Translations under genes and position numbers: made by a program
Shown: piece by piece, positions 35,639-41,796 of the stretch
Position numbering within the stretch: the first letter of the stretch is position 1
Layout: each line of letters begins with the position of its first letter
The notes under the pieces: model-generated
What the model was told of the DNA's origin: nothing
What the model saw: only the letters and a program-made list of their open reading frames with translations
The model's database searches: none
Assembly: GCA_047722305.1 (NCBI GenBank)
Contig: JBDNYM010000015.1
Coordinates: 1-41,796 of the forward strand
From: JAKVJE01 sp047722305
Lineage (GTDB): Bacteria; Actinomycetota; Actinomycetes; Actinomycetales; Microbacteriaceae
DNA length: 41,796 bases
Direction: 5' to 3'

Positions 35639-38059
35639 ATGCTCACCGTGCAACCACGCTCCGAAACCGGCGACGATCAGACCGGCCAGACCCTGCTGCA
35701 AGTCGAGAAGCGCGACGGGCGCATCGTCGATTTCGCCGCGGACAACATCGTGCGGGCCGTCCTGTCGGCCTTCGCCGACTGCCAGGAGACGGTCGGCGCC
35801 GACGAGCAGGAGCTCGCCCAGCGCATCGCCGCGAAGGTGCGGCGCGAGGTGGCGGGACGCTTCGTCGAACCGGTGCGCATCGACGAGATCCAGAACCTGG
35901 TCGAGCACTCGCTCATCGACGAGCACGTCTACGACATCGCCGAGGCCTACACCCACTACCGGCTGCAGCGCGACATCGCGCGGTCGAAGGCCAAAGACGT
36001 CAACGAGGCCGTCAAACGGCTGCTCTCCCGCGACAAGACGCTCGTGAACGAGAACGCCAACAAGGATTCGAACGTCTTCGCGACCCAGCGTGACCTGCTC
36101 GCCGGCGCCGTGAGCAAGGCGTCCGCGTTCCAGCTCCTGCCGCCGGCCGTCGCGAACGCCCACATGAAGGGCGACATCCACTTCCACGACGCCGACTACA
36201 GCCCGTTCACGTCGATGACCAACTGCTCGCTGCCCGACTTCGGCGACATGCTGGCGCGCGGGTTCGTGCTCGGCAACGCCCCCATGGACTCGCCGCGCTC
36301 GATCGAGACCGCCGCCACCCAGATCACCCAGATCATCAAGGACATCGCCGGCAGCCAGTACGGCGGTCAGACGGTGAACCGCTGCGACGAGATGCTGGCC
36401 CCGTACGCCCGCCTCAACTACCGCAAGAACCTGCAGATGGCTGCGGTGGTGCTGCCCGAGGGCGAGCCCCTCGACGTCGTGCACGCCGTGGTGGACGCGC
36501 TGAAGGCCCAGGAACCGGGCTGGCTGCACCTGGATGACGCACCGGCGCTGCCGCCGGACGAGCCGTTCCACGCCGACCGCTCTGAGCTGGGGCAGCTGCG
36601 CGAGGTCTACGCGAAGGTGCTCACGCGCAAGAACATCTACGACGCCATGCAGACCATGGAGTACCAGATCAACTCGAACCGGGTCAGCAACGGCCAGACC
36701 CCGTTCGTCACGGTGGGCTTCGGGCTGGGGACGTCGTGGTTCGCCCGCGAGATCCAGCGCGCCATCTTCCTGAACCGCATCCGGGGTCTCGGGGCAGAGC
36801 GCCGCACGGCGATCTTCCCGAAGCTGGTGTTCACCATCAAGCACGGGGTCAACGCCGATCCGGCCGACCCCAACTACGATCTCAAACAGCTCGCGCTGGA
36901 GTGCTCGGCCAAGCGCATGTACCCCGACGTGCTGTTCTACGAGAACATCATCGCCACCACCGGCTCATTCAAGGCCCCGATGGGCTGCCGCAGCTTCCTG
37001 CAGGCCTGGACCGACCCCAAGACCGGAAAGGACGTGGAGGACGGCCGCATGAACCTCGGCGTCGTCACGGTGAACGTCCCGCGCGTCGCCCTGGAGGCGC
37101 ACGGCGACCGCGACCGGTTCTGGAAGCTGCTCGAGCAGCGACTGGCCGTCGCCCACCGGGCGCTGCAGTTCCGCATCGAGCGGTGCCGCGAGACCGAGCC
37201 CATCAACGCCCCGACGCTGTATCAGCACGGCGCGTTCGGCCGGCTCGGCCCGCACGACTCGGTCGACGAGCTGTTCGCGCACAGCCGCTCGACCATCTCG
37301 CTGGGCTACATCGGCCTGTTCGAGGCGACGGCGTGCTTCTTCGGCAAAGACTGGGTCACCGACGCGGGGTGGGATGAGGATGCCCGCCAGTTCGCCCTCT
37401 CGATCCTCCAGCGCATGACCGCCGCCTGCCGGGAGTGGGAGGACGCCGAGGGCTACCACTACTCCGTGTACGGGACGCCCGCCGAGAGCCTGACCGACCG
37501 CTTCGCGCGCCTGGACCAGGAGAAGTTCGGCATCGTGGACGGGGTCACCGACCACGACTTCTACACGAACAGCTTCCACCGGCCGGTGTGGATCTCCGGC
37601 GAGCAGACGCCCGGCGGGGGAGCGATCTCGAAGCTGCGCTTCGAGCAGCCGTTCCTGAAGTACTCGGCCGGCGGCCACATCGTCTACGTCGAGTATCCGG
37701 CGCTGCAGCAGAACACCGCGGCGCTGGAGGCGGTGTGGGACTACGCGTACCGCATCGGCATCGACTACCTGGGCACGAACACGCCCATCGACCGCTGCTA
37801 CGACTGCGGCTACGAGGGCGACTTCCGCGCCACCGCCGACGGGTTCGCCTGCCCCGAGTGCGGCAACAGCGACCCGGCCCGGTGCGACGTCACCAAGCGC
37901 ACCTGCGGCTACCTCGGCAACCCGGTGCAGCGTCCCATGGTGCACGGCCGGCACGAGGAGATCGCCCACCGCGCCAAGCAGATCGACGGCGTGACCGGCC
38001 ATGTGGCCCTGCCCGACGGGACCAGCCGCACCTGGTGGGACGGCGAGCCGGAGGACTGA
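35639..38059 (+). CDS. nrdD: Anaerobic (class III) ribonucleoside-triphosphate reductase
   Basis: This oxygen-sensitive glycyl-radical enzyme makes deoxynucleotides from NTPs without oxygen. The 806-residue product opens with an ATP-cone (about 20-118) for allosteric control. Active-site cysteines are Cys196 (MTNCSLPDF) and Cys450 (MGCRSFL). A zinc site is formed by Cys720/Cys723 and Cys738/Cys741. The radical-carrying Gly757 lies in RTCGYLG near the C-terminus. It is about 90 residues longer than the E. coli enzyme, mostly through internal segments between the two active-site cysteines and at the N-terminus. The ATG has GAGG 5 nt upstream. The stop overlaps the nrdG ATG, and NrdR-like boxes lie upstream. 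Confidence 0.96.
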   Translation: MLTVQPRSETGDDQTGQTLLQVEKRDGRIVDFAADNIVRAVLSAFADCQETVGADEQELAQRIAAKVRREVAGRFVEPVRIDEIQNLVEHSLIDEHVYDIAEAYTHYRLQRDIARSKAKDVNEAVKRLLSRDKTLVNENANKDSNVFATQRDLLAGAVSKASAFQLLPPAVANAHMKGDIHFHDADYSPFTSMTNCSLPDFGDMLARGFVLGNAPMDSPRSIETAATQITQIIKDIAGSQYGGQTVNRCDEMLAPYARLNYRKNLQMAAVVLPEGEPLDVVHAVVDALKAQEPGWLHLDDAPALPPDEPFHADRSELGQLREVYAKVLTRKNIYDAMQTMEYQINSNRVSNGQTPFVTVGFGLGTSWFAREIQRAIFLNRIRGLGAERRTAIFPKLVFTIKHGVNADPADPNYDLKQLALECSAKRMYPDVLFYENIIATTGSFKAPMGCRSFLQAWTDPKTGKDVEDGRMNLGVVTVNVPRVALEAHGDRDRFWKLLEQRLAVAHRALQFRIERCRETEPINAPTLYQHGAFGRLGPHDSVDELFAHSRSTISLGYIGLFEATACFFGKDWVTDAGWDEDARQFALSILQRMTAACREWEDAEGYHYSVYGTPAESLTDRFARLDQEKFGIVDGVTDHDFYTNSFHRPVWISGEQTPGGGAISKLRFEQPFLKYSAGGHIVYVEYPALQQNTAALEAVWDYAYRIGIDYLGTNTPIDRCYDCGYEGDFRATADGFACPECGNSDPARCDVTKRTCGYLGNPVQRPMVHGRHEEIAHRAKQIDGVTGHVALPDGTSRTWWDGEPED

Positions 38060-38754
38060 TGGGGCGCCATTTCCTCGACTTCGCGCCCGGCGATGAGCAT
38101 CGCGGGCCCGGCGTCCCCTGCGCCTCGGCGAACAACCCGGCGGCTGGGCAGTGGGACGGCCGGAAGCTCAGCGATCGGATGATCGCCGACTACAAGCCGT
38201 TCGTCGCCACCGACGGCCAGGGCATCCGCTGCTCGCTGTACGTGTCGGGCTGCCTGTTCCAGTGCGAGGAGTGCTGGAACACGTCGATCCGCAGCTTCCG
38301 GGCCGGGCACGAGTACACCGACGAACTCGAGCAGCAGATCATGACGGATCTGGCGGAGCCGTACGTGCAGGGCATCAGCTTTCTCGGGGGGGAGCCCCTG
38401 CTCAACACCCCGGTGCTGCTGCCGCTGGCCCGTCGTATCCGTGCTGAGTTCGGCGGCACCAGAGATATCTGGTGCTGGACGGGCTACACCTGGGAGGAAC
38501 TGCAGCGCCCCGGCGAGACGCCCGACAAGACCGAGCTGCTAGAGCTGGTGGACGTGCTCATCGACGGGCGCTTCATCGTCGCGCAGAAGGACTCGCTGCT
38601 GCAGTTCCGGGGCTCCGCCAACCAGCGCATCATCGACGTGCCCGCCTCCCGCCGCGCCGGCCGTCCCGTGATCTGGGGCGGCCTGCACGACCTGGCCCGC
38701 CGCATCCCCGAGCTGTACGGGAAGCAGCGGGCGGCGGCCGAGGGGACGAGCTGA
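38059..38754 (+). CDS. nrdG: Anaerobic ribonucleotide reductase-activating protein (radical SAM)
   Basis: NrdG uses S-adenosylmethionine and a [4Fe-4S] cluster to create the glycyl radical on NrdD. The 231-residue product has the radical-SAM cluster motif Cys65-x3-Cys69-x2-Cys72 (CLFQCEEC), the SAM-binding GISFLGGEPLL segment, and the DIWCWTGYTWEEL strand. The length exceeds the E. coli form (154) by a Gly/Pro-rich N-terminal extension of about 40 residues and a longer C-terminus. The ATG overlaps the nrdD stop (TGATG) with GGAGGA just upstream, so the genes are coupled. Confidence 0.94.
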   Translation: MGRHFLDFAPGDEHRGPGVPCASANNPAAGQWDGRKLSDRMIADYKPFVATDGQGIRCSLYVSGCLFQCEECWNTSIRSFRAGHEYTDELEQQIMTDLAEPYVQGISFLGGEPLLNTPVLLPLARRIRAEFGGTRDIWCWTGYTWEELQRPGETPDKTELLELVDVLIDGRFIVAQKDSLLQFRGSANQRIIDVPASRRAGRPVIWGGLHDLARRIPELYGKQRAAAEGTS

Positions 38755-38776
38755 GGCCCGGCCCGTTCTGCCTCTA

Positions 38777-38801
38777 TCGTCTTTCGCGTTCGTCTTTCGC
38801 G
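38777..38801. repeat. Direct repeat of TCGTCTTTCGCG
   Basis: Two exact 12-bp copies (38777-38788 and 38790-38801) are separated by one base, just upstream of the palindromic elements. The second runs into the solitary left arm. Confidence 0.8.
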
Positions 38802-38834
38802 GTGAATCAGCCGCTTTACGGTAGCTCTGCCGCC
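38799..38834. repeat. Solitary left arm of the palindromic repeat family
   Basis: This 36-bp segment begins GCGGTGAATCAGCCGC and ends TCTGCCGCC. It matches the left arm of element 1 at 33 of 36 positions, all three differences being transitions. Only a decayed complement (GGCAG near 38849) follows, so it may be the remnant of a third element. Confidence 0.85.
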
Positions 38835-38862
38835 CATGAGGGGGATCGGCAGGACCGGGGCG

Positions 38863-38970
38863 GCGCGGTGAATCAGCCGCTTCACAGTAGTTCTGCCGCC
38901 AGCGCAGCTGCTGTGGCAGATATACGTGTGCTGTGGCAGATATACGTGCGGTTTTGTTGATTCACCGCGC
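38863..38970. repeat. Palindromic repeat element 1 (108 bp)
   Basis: The ends form a perfect 13-bp inverted repeat, GCGCGGTGAATCA (38863-38875) with its complement at 38958-38970. Inside, the left arm ends TTCTGCCGCC, and an exact 20-bp tandem duplication beginning TGCTGTGGCAGATATACGTG follows (38909-38928, 38929-38948). Each copy carries GGCAGA, which can pair with TCTGCC of the left arm. So two alternative inner hairpins are possible. Confidence 0.85.
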
Positions 38971-38990
38971 ATTCACTCTGCGCATTCACC

Positions 38991-39010
38991 GTGCTGCCGG
39001 GTGCTGCCGG
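38991..39010. repeat. Tandem GTGCTGCCGG
   Basis: Two adjacent exact 10-bp copies lie between the palindromic elements. Next to them, GCGCATTCAC is also repeated with 13-bp spacing (38967-38976 and 38980-38989). Confidence 0.8.
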
Positions 39011-39066
39011 TCGGGGACTCCGGGCCGGGAGCCTGCCGGTGAGTGACGACCGCCCCTGTACCTCCC

Positions 39067-39163
39067 TGAATCAGCCGCGTCGCCGTGTTTCTGCCGCCGA
39101 TGCCGGCACCGGTGGCAGAAACACGTGCCCGGTGGCAGAAACACGCGCTGTTTAGCTGATTCA
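39067..39163. repeat. Palindromic repeat element 2 (about 97 bp)
   Basis: The outer inverted repeat is TGAATCAGC (39067-39075) with GCTGATTCA (39155-39163). An inner perfect 12-bp stem is CGTGTTTCTGCC (39084-39095) with GGCAGAAACACG. That right half occurs twice (39114-39125 and 39134-39145) within a 20-bp tandem duplication (39109-39128, 39129-39148; one mismatch). The architecture is the same as element 1 with different arm sequence. Confidence 0.85.
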
Positions 39164-39173
39164 CCGTGCGACC

Positions 39174-39211
39174 GGGCCGTGCGACGGGGTTGCGCAACTG
39201 GGCCGTGCGAC
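39174..39211. repeat. Direct repeat of GGGCCGTGCGAC
   Basis: Two exact 12-bp copies (39174-39185, 39200-39211) and a partial third just upstream (CCGTGCGACCG at 39164) continue the repetitive character of the spacer up to the end of the ABC permease gene. Confidence 0.75.
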
Positions 39212-39267
39212 CGAGCCGGTCGGCCGGTCGGCGGGCCGGCCCCCCGCAGCCGCACGCCGTACCAGCC

Positions 39268-40086
39268 TCACGCCTTGCGCATGTAGGCCCGCACGGTGAG
39301 CGGCGCGAAGATCGCCACGATGACGAGCGCGCCCAGGATGGTGAGCCACACGTCCCCGCCGATGGTGCCGGTGTTGGCGAGCTGGCGCACCCCGGTCACG
39401 AGGTGCGAGATGGGGTTCACCTGCGCGAACCATTTCAACGCGGCGGGCAGGGTGTCGACCGGCACGTAGGCGTTGGACAGGAAGGTCAGCGGGAACAGCA
39501 CCAGCATCGAGATGCCCTGCACGCTGGATGCGGTGCGCGCGATCACGCCGAAGAAGGCGAAGATCCAGCTCACCGCCCACGACGCGAAGATGACGAGCAG
39601 CCCGGCGAGCACCACCATCCCGAGCCCGCCGGCGGGGCGATACCCGATGATGACGCCCATGACGAGCGTGAGCAGCGTGGCGATCGCATACCGCACGGTG
39701 TCGGCGAGCAGCGCCCCGGCCAGGGGCGCGATGCGGGCGATGGGCAGCGATCCGAAGCGGTCGAACACGCCCTTGTCCATGTCCTCCCGCAGCTGGGTGC
39801 CGGTGACGACCGAGGTGGTAATGACGGTCTGCACCAGGATGCCGGGGATGAGCTGCGGCAGGTACGACTGCACCCCGCCGGCGATGGCGCCGCCGAAGAT
39901 GTAGGCGAACATGACGGTGAACACGATCGGCTGGAACACGACGTCCACCAGCTGCTCGGGGGTGCGGCGAATCTTGATGAGGCCGCGCCCGGCCATGGTG
40001 ATCGAGTTGGCGATGGTCTGCCGCAGCGAGGTGCGGTTGCGCAGGTCGCGCTGGGATGGGGGCGTGATGGTCTGGATGGCGGTCAT
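39268..40086 (-). CDS. ABC-2 type (DrrB-like) transporter permease
   Basis: The 272-residue membrane subunit of a drug-type exporter has six predicted helices, a cytosolic N-terminus, and the family segments PEQLVDVVFQPIVFTVMFAYIFGG, QLREDMDKGVFDRFGSLPI and the ABC-2 signature region LFPLTFLSNAYVPVDTLP. It resembles DrrB of daunorubicin/doxorubicin-type exporters; the substrate is not known. The ATG overlaps the stop of the ATPase gene by four bases (ATGA). It converges on nrdG across the repeat region. Confidence 0.93.
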   Translation of the reverse strand: MTAIQTITPPSQRDLRNRTSLRQTIANSITMAGRGLIKIRRTPEQLVDVVFQPIVFTVMFAYIFGGAIAGGVQSYLPQLIPGILVQTVITTSVVTGTQLREDMDKGVFDRFGSLPIARIAPLAGALLADTVRYAIATLLTLVMGVIIGYRPAGGLGMVVLAGLLVIFASWAVSWIFAFFGVIARTASSVQGISMLVLFPLTFLSNAYVPVDTLPAALKWFAQVNPISHLVTGVRQLANTGTIGGDVWLTILGALVIVAIFAPLTVRAYMRKA

Positions 40087-41114
40087 GCGCGGGGTCCTTC
40101 CGAGGCGAAGTTAGTTTCAAGTTCAGGTTGAACGTCAGATTCGTGATCGGCAGCCGCATCGGCGCCGTGCCCGGTGATGGCGAGGAACACCTCGTCCAGC
40201 GTGGGCTTCTGCACACTGAATTCTCCGAGGTGGATGCCGGCGTCGCGGAAGGCGACCAGCAGGTCGGCGACGCGGTCGGCATCCTGCATGGGGACGGTGA
40301 TGCGCGCCGCCTCCGGCGAGAGCGAGCCCGGGGTGCCGAGGACGCCGGTGATGATCCGCTGGGCGTCCGCCAGCCGTCCCGCGTCGGTCAGCCGCAGCAT
40401 CAGGGACGAGGTGCCCACCGATGCCTTGAGCTCGTCGGCGGTGCCCTCCGCGACCACGCGGCCGCGGTCGATGACGGCGATGCGGTCGGCGAGCTGGTCG
40501 GCCTCGTCGAGGTACTGCGTGGTGAGCAGCACGGTCGACCCGGTGGCGACGAGTTCGCGGATGGTGTCCCACATCTGCCCGCGGGTGCGGGGGTCGAGGC
40601 CGGTGGTGGGCTCGTCCAGGAAGATCAACGGCGGTTGCGAGATGAGCGAGGCGGCGAGGTCGAGCCGGCGCCGCATCCCGCCCGAGAACTTCTTCAGCGG
40701 GCGGGATGCCGCCTCGGTGAGCCCGAAGCGCTCGAGCAGGTCGGCGGCCTTGGCCTTCGCGTCGCGCCGGGACAGCCCGAGCAGGCGGGCGAAGATGACC
40801 AGGTTCTCGGTGGCCGAGAGCGTGTCGTCGACGGATGCGTACTGCCCGGTGACGCCGATCAGCTGGCGCACGATCTGCGCCTCGGAGACCACGTCGTGCC
40901 CGAACACGGTCGCGTGGCCGCCGTCGGGCCGCAGCAGCGTGGCCAGCATCGAGATCGTGGTGGTCTTCCCGGCGCCGTTCGGGCCGAGCACGCCGTAGAC
41001 GGTGCCGGCCGGCACCTGCAGGTCCACGCCGTCCACGGCCCGGTTGCTGCCGAACGTCTTGACGAGGCCGTGGGCCTCGACCGCGAGTGGGGAAGTCAGG
41101 GAGCTGCTCATCAT
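40083..41114 (-). CDS. ABC transporter ATP-binding protein (DrrA-like)
   Basis: The 343-residue ATPase pairs with the permease encoded downstream. Walker A is GPNGAGKT (44-51), the Q-loop lies in GVTGQYASVD, the ABC signature is FSGGM (143-147), Walker B is LIFLDEP (163-169), and the switch His position reads Gln in LLTTQYLDEAD, as is usual for DrrA-type ATPases. A C-terminal DrrA-type regulatory extension of about 110 residues follows. The gene overlaps its neighbours on both sides by four bases (ATGA), so regulator, ATPase and permease form one operon. Confidence 0.95.
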   Translation of the reverse strand: MMSSSLTSPLAVEAHGLVKTFGSNRAVDGVDLQVPAGTVYGVLGPNGAGKTTTISMLATLLRPDGGHATVFGHDVVSEAQIVRQLIGVTGQYASVDDTLSATENLVIFARLLGLSRRDAKAKAADLLERFGLTEAASRPLKKFSGGMRRRLDLAASLISQPPLIFLDEPTTGLDPRTRGQMWDTIRELVATGSTVLLTTQYLDEADQLADRIAVIDRGRVVAEGTADELKASVGTSSLMLRLTDAGRLADAQRIITGVLGTPGSLSPEAARITVPMQDADRVADLLVAFRDAGIHLGEFSVQKPTLDEVFLAITGHGADAAADHESDVQPELETNFASEGPRA

Positions 41115-41796
41115 CGTCCTTCCGTCTCGGGGTCGTCGCCCCGGTCGAATCCAGGGTCGCGGCGGGGGTCGTAGGGGCGTCCGTGGGGACCGCCGCCGCG
41201 GCCGCCGCGGCCTCCGGGACCACGCCGGCGGCCTCCGGGACCGAAGCCCCAGGGGCTGTCGTCGGACTGGAGCCAGGCCTCGCGCAGCGACCGCAGCCGC
41301 TGGTCGATGCCGCCGGGGAAGCGGGCCTCCAGCCCGTCGATGACCCGGTCGAGCAGCTCGGCGAGGCGGGAGCGCTCGGCATTGTCGAGCATGGAGAAGG
41401 GGTCGTCGTCGAGGAGGTCGCCCTGGGCGTCGATGGCGCGCCGACCCGCGGCGGTGATCTCGACGACGGCGGTGCGCCGGTCGTCCGGGTCGGGGCTGCG
41501 GCGCACCAGCTCGGCGTCCTCGAGCTTGCGCAGCAGCTCGGCGAGCGACTGCGAGCGGATGCCCAGCAGATAGGCGAGTTCTTTCTGCGCGATGGGGGAG
41601 CGCAGCGCCAGCAAGCGCAGCACGCGGCCCTGGCCCTCGAAGACGCCCTGTCGGCCTCCCTGATGGCCGTGCGGATGCGCGTGGTGATGGCGCAGGCGGG
41701 CATCTCCGCGGCGCAGCAGGATGAACAGGTAGAAGAGGCGTCCGTCGAGGCTGCCGCTCGGGGTCGCGGGGGTGCCGGGTCCGTTGGGGCCGGCCG
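41111..41796 (-). CDS. MarR-type transcriptional regulator, N-terminus beyond the window
   Basis: The gene is open to the window edge, so the true start is outside; the GTG at 41623 is internal. Visible order is a Gly/Pro-rich start, SLDGRLFYLFILLRRGDARL, a His-rich stretch (RHHHAHPHGHQGG), the winged helix (LRLLALRSPIAQKELAYLLG, SLAELLRKLEDAELVRR, DRRTAVVEITAAGRRA), a dimerisation helix, and a Gly/Arg-rich disordered C-terminus (about the last 45 residues). It is the first gene of the exporter operon and probably represses it in response to a ligand. The His-rich loop may bind metal, but this is inference. Confidence 0.85.
   Translation of the reverse strand, partial: AGPNGPGTPATPSGSLDGRLFYLFILLRRGDARLRHHHAHPHGHQGGRQGVFEGQGRVLRLLALRSPIAQKELAYLLGIRSQSLAELLRKLEDAELVRRSPDPDDRRTAVVEITAAGRRAIDAQGDLLDDDPFSMLDNAERSRLAELLDRVIDGLEARFPGGIDQRLRSLREAWLQSDDSPWGFGPGGRRRGPGGRGGRGGGPHGRPYDPRRDPGFDRGDDPETEGR

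Noticed and set aside
38484..38972. Minus-strand open frame through the repeat region with repeated VKRLIHR
   Set aside because: The peptide repeat only reflects the DNA palindromes, and the frame also runs antisense through nrdG.
38799..39163. CRISPR-like array
   Set aside because: Arms occur in inverted as well as direct orientation, there are no regular spacers of constant length, and no cas genes are present.

Overview
The window is high-GC chromosomal DNA from an actinomycete. It carries primary-metabolism and housekeeping genes, with no phage, transposase or CRISPR array. Actinobacterial markers are SepH, DUF4193, DUF3710, DUF3159, DUF4191, DUF3000, the paired glutamine synthetases GlnA1/GlnA2 around GlnE, and a primary sigma factor with a long Lys/Ala-rich N-terminal tail. 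A complete anaerobic ribonucleotide reductase (nrdDG) beside an aconitase and an ammonium transporter suggests a facultative or aerotolerant anaerobe. A Propionibacteriaceae-like or Micrococcales-like organism would fit, but the family is inferred, not shown.

Layout. 1-3.6 kb: methionine aminopeptidase, a small SPOR-like protein with a nucleoside deaminase, and glutamine-dependent NAD synthetase. 3.7-9.8 kb: the nitrogen block, glnA2-glnE facing glnA1. 10-14.5 kb: DUF4191 membrane protein, a tail-anchored kinase-like hypothetical protein, a PAC2 protein, a Tag-like DNA glycosylase and an SDR. 14.8-21.7 kb: sigA-parE, a YbaK-type deacylase and parC. 21.8-24.7 kb: a phosphatase-superfamily enzyme, the cell-division regulator sepH and DUF4193. 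24.8-29.3 kb: dut-DUF3710-DUF3159-acnA. 29.3-32.5 kb: DUF3000-rnd diverging from an alpha/beta hydrolase. 32.7-35.3 kb: amtB, tRNA-Gly/Cys/Val and a hemolysin III protein. 35.6-38.8 kb: nrdDG. 39.3-41.8 kb: a drug-type ABC exporter operon with a MarR-type regulator that runs off the window.

Regulation can be read in several places. A four-half-site GlnR-type box lies upstream of glnA1 and two GlnR-type pairs lie upstream of amtB, so these nitrogen genes are probably co-regulated. Two NrdR-like boxes 32 bp apart precede nrdDG. At least eight genes have a TANNNT-like -10 hexamer exactly 6-7 nt before the start codon, the geometry of leaderless transcripts.

The most unusual feature is the 0.5-kb region between convergent nrdG and the ABC permease. 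It holds two palindromic elements of about 100-108 bp with the same internal architecture (left arm, loop, an exact or near-exact 20-bp tandem duplication, right arm) plus a third solitary left arm. I do not recognise this family.

Quality caution: six patches (1-92, about 5128-5300, 19016-19110, 22880-23055, 23200-23292, 35356-35492) collapse into runs of G and C, two of them around 10-N gaps. They look like assembly or base-calling artefacts. They damage the N-terminal part of glnE, the C-terminal part of the phosphatase gene and the C-terminal linker of sepH.
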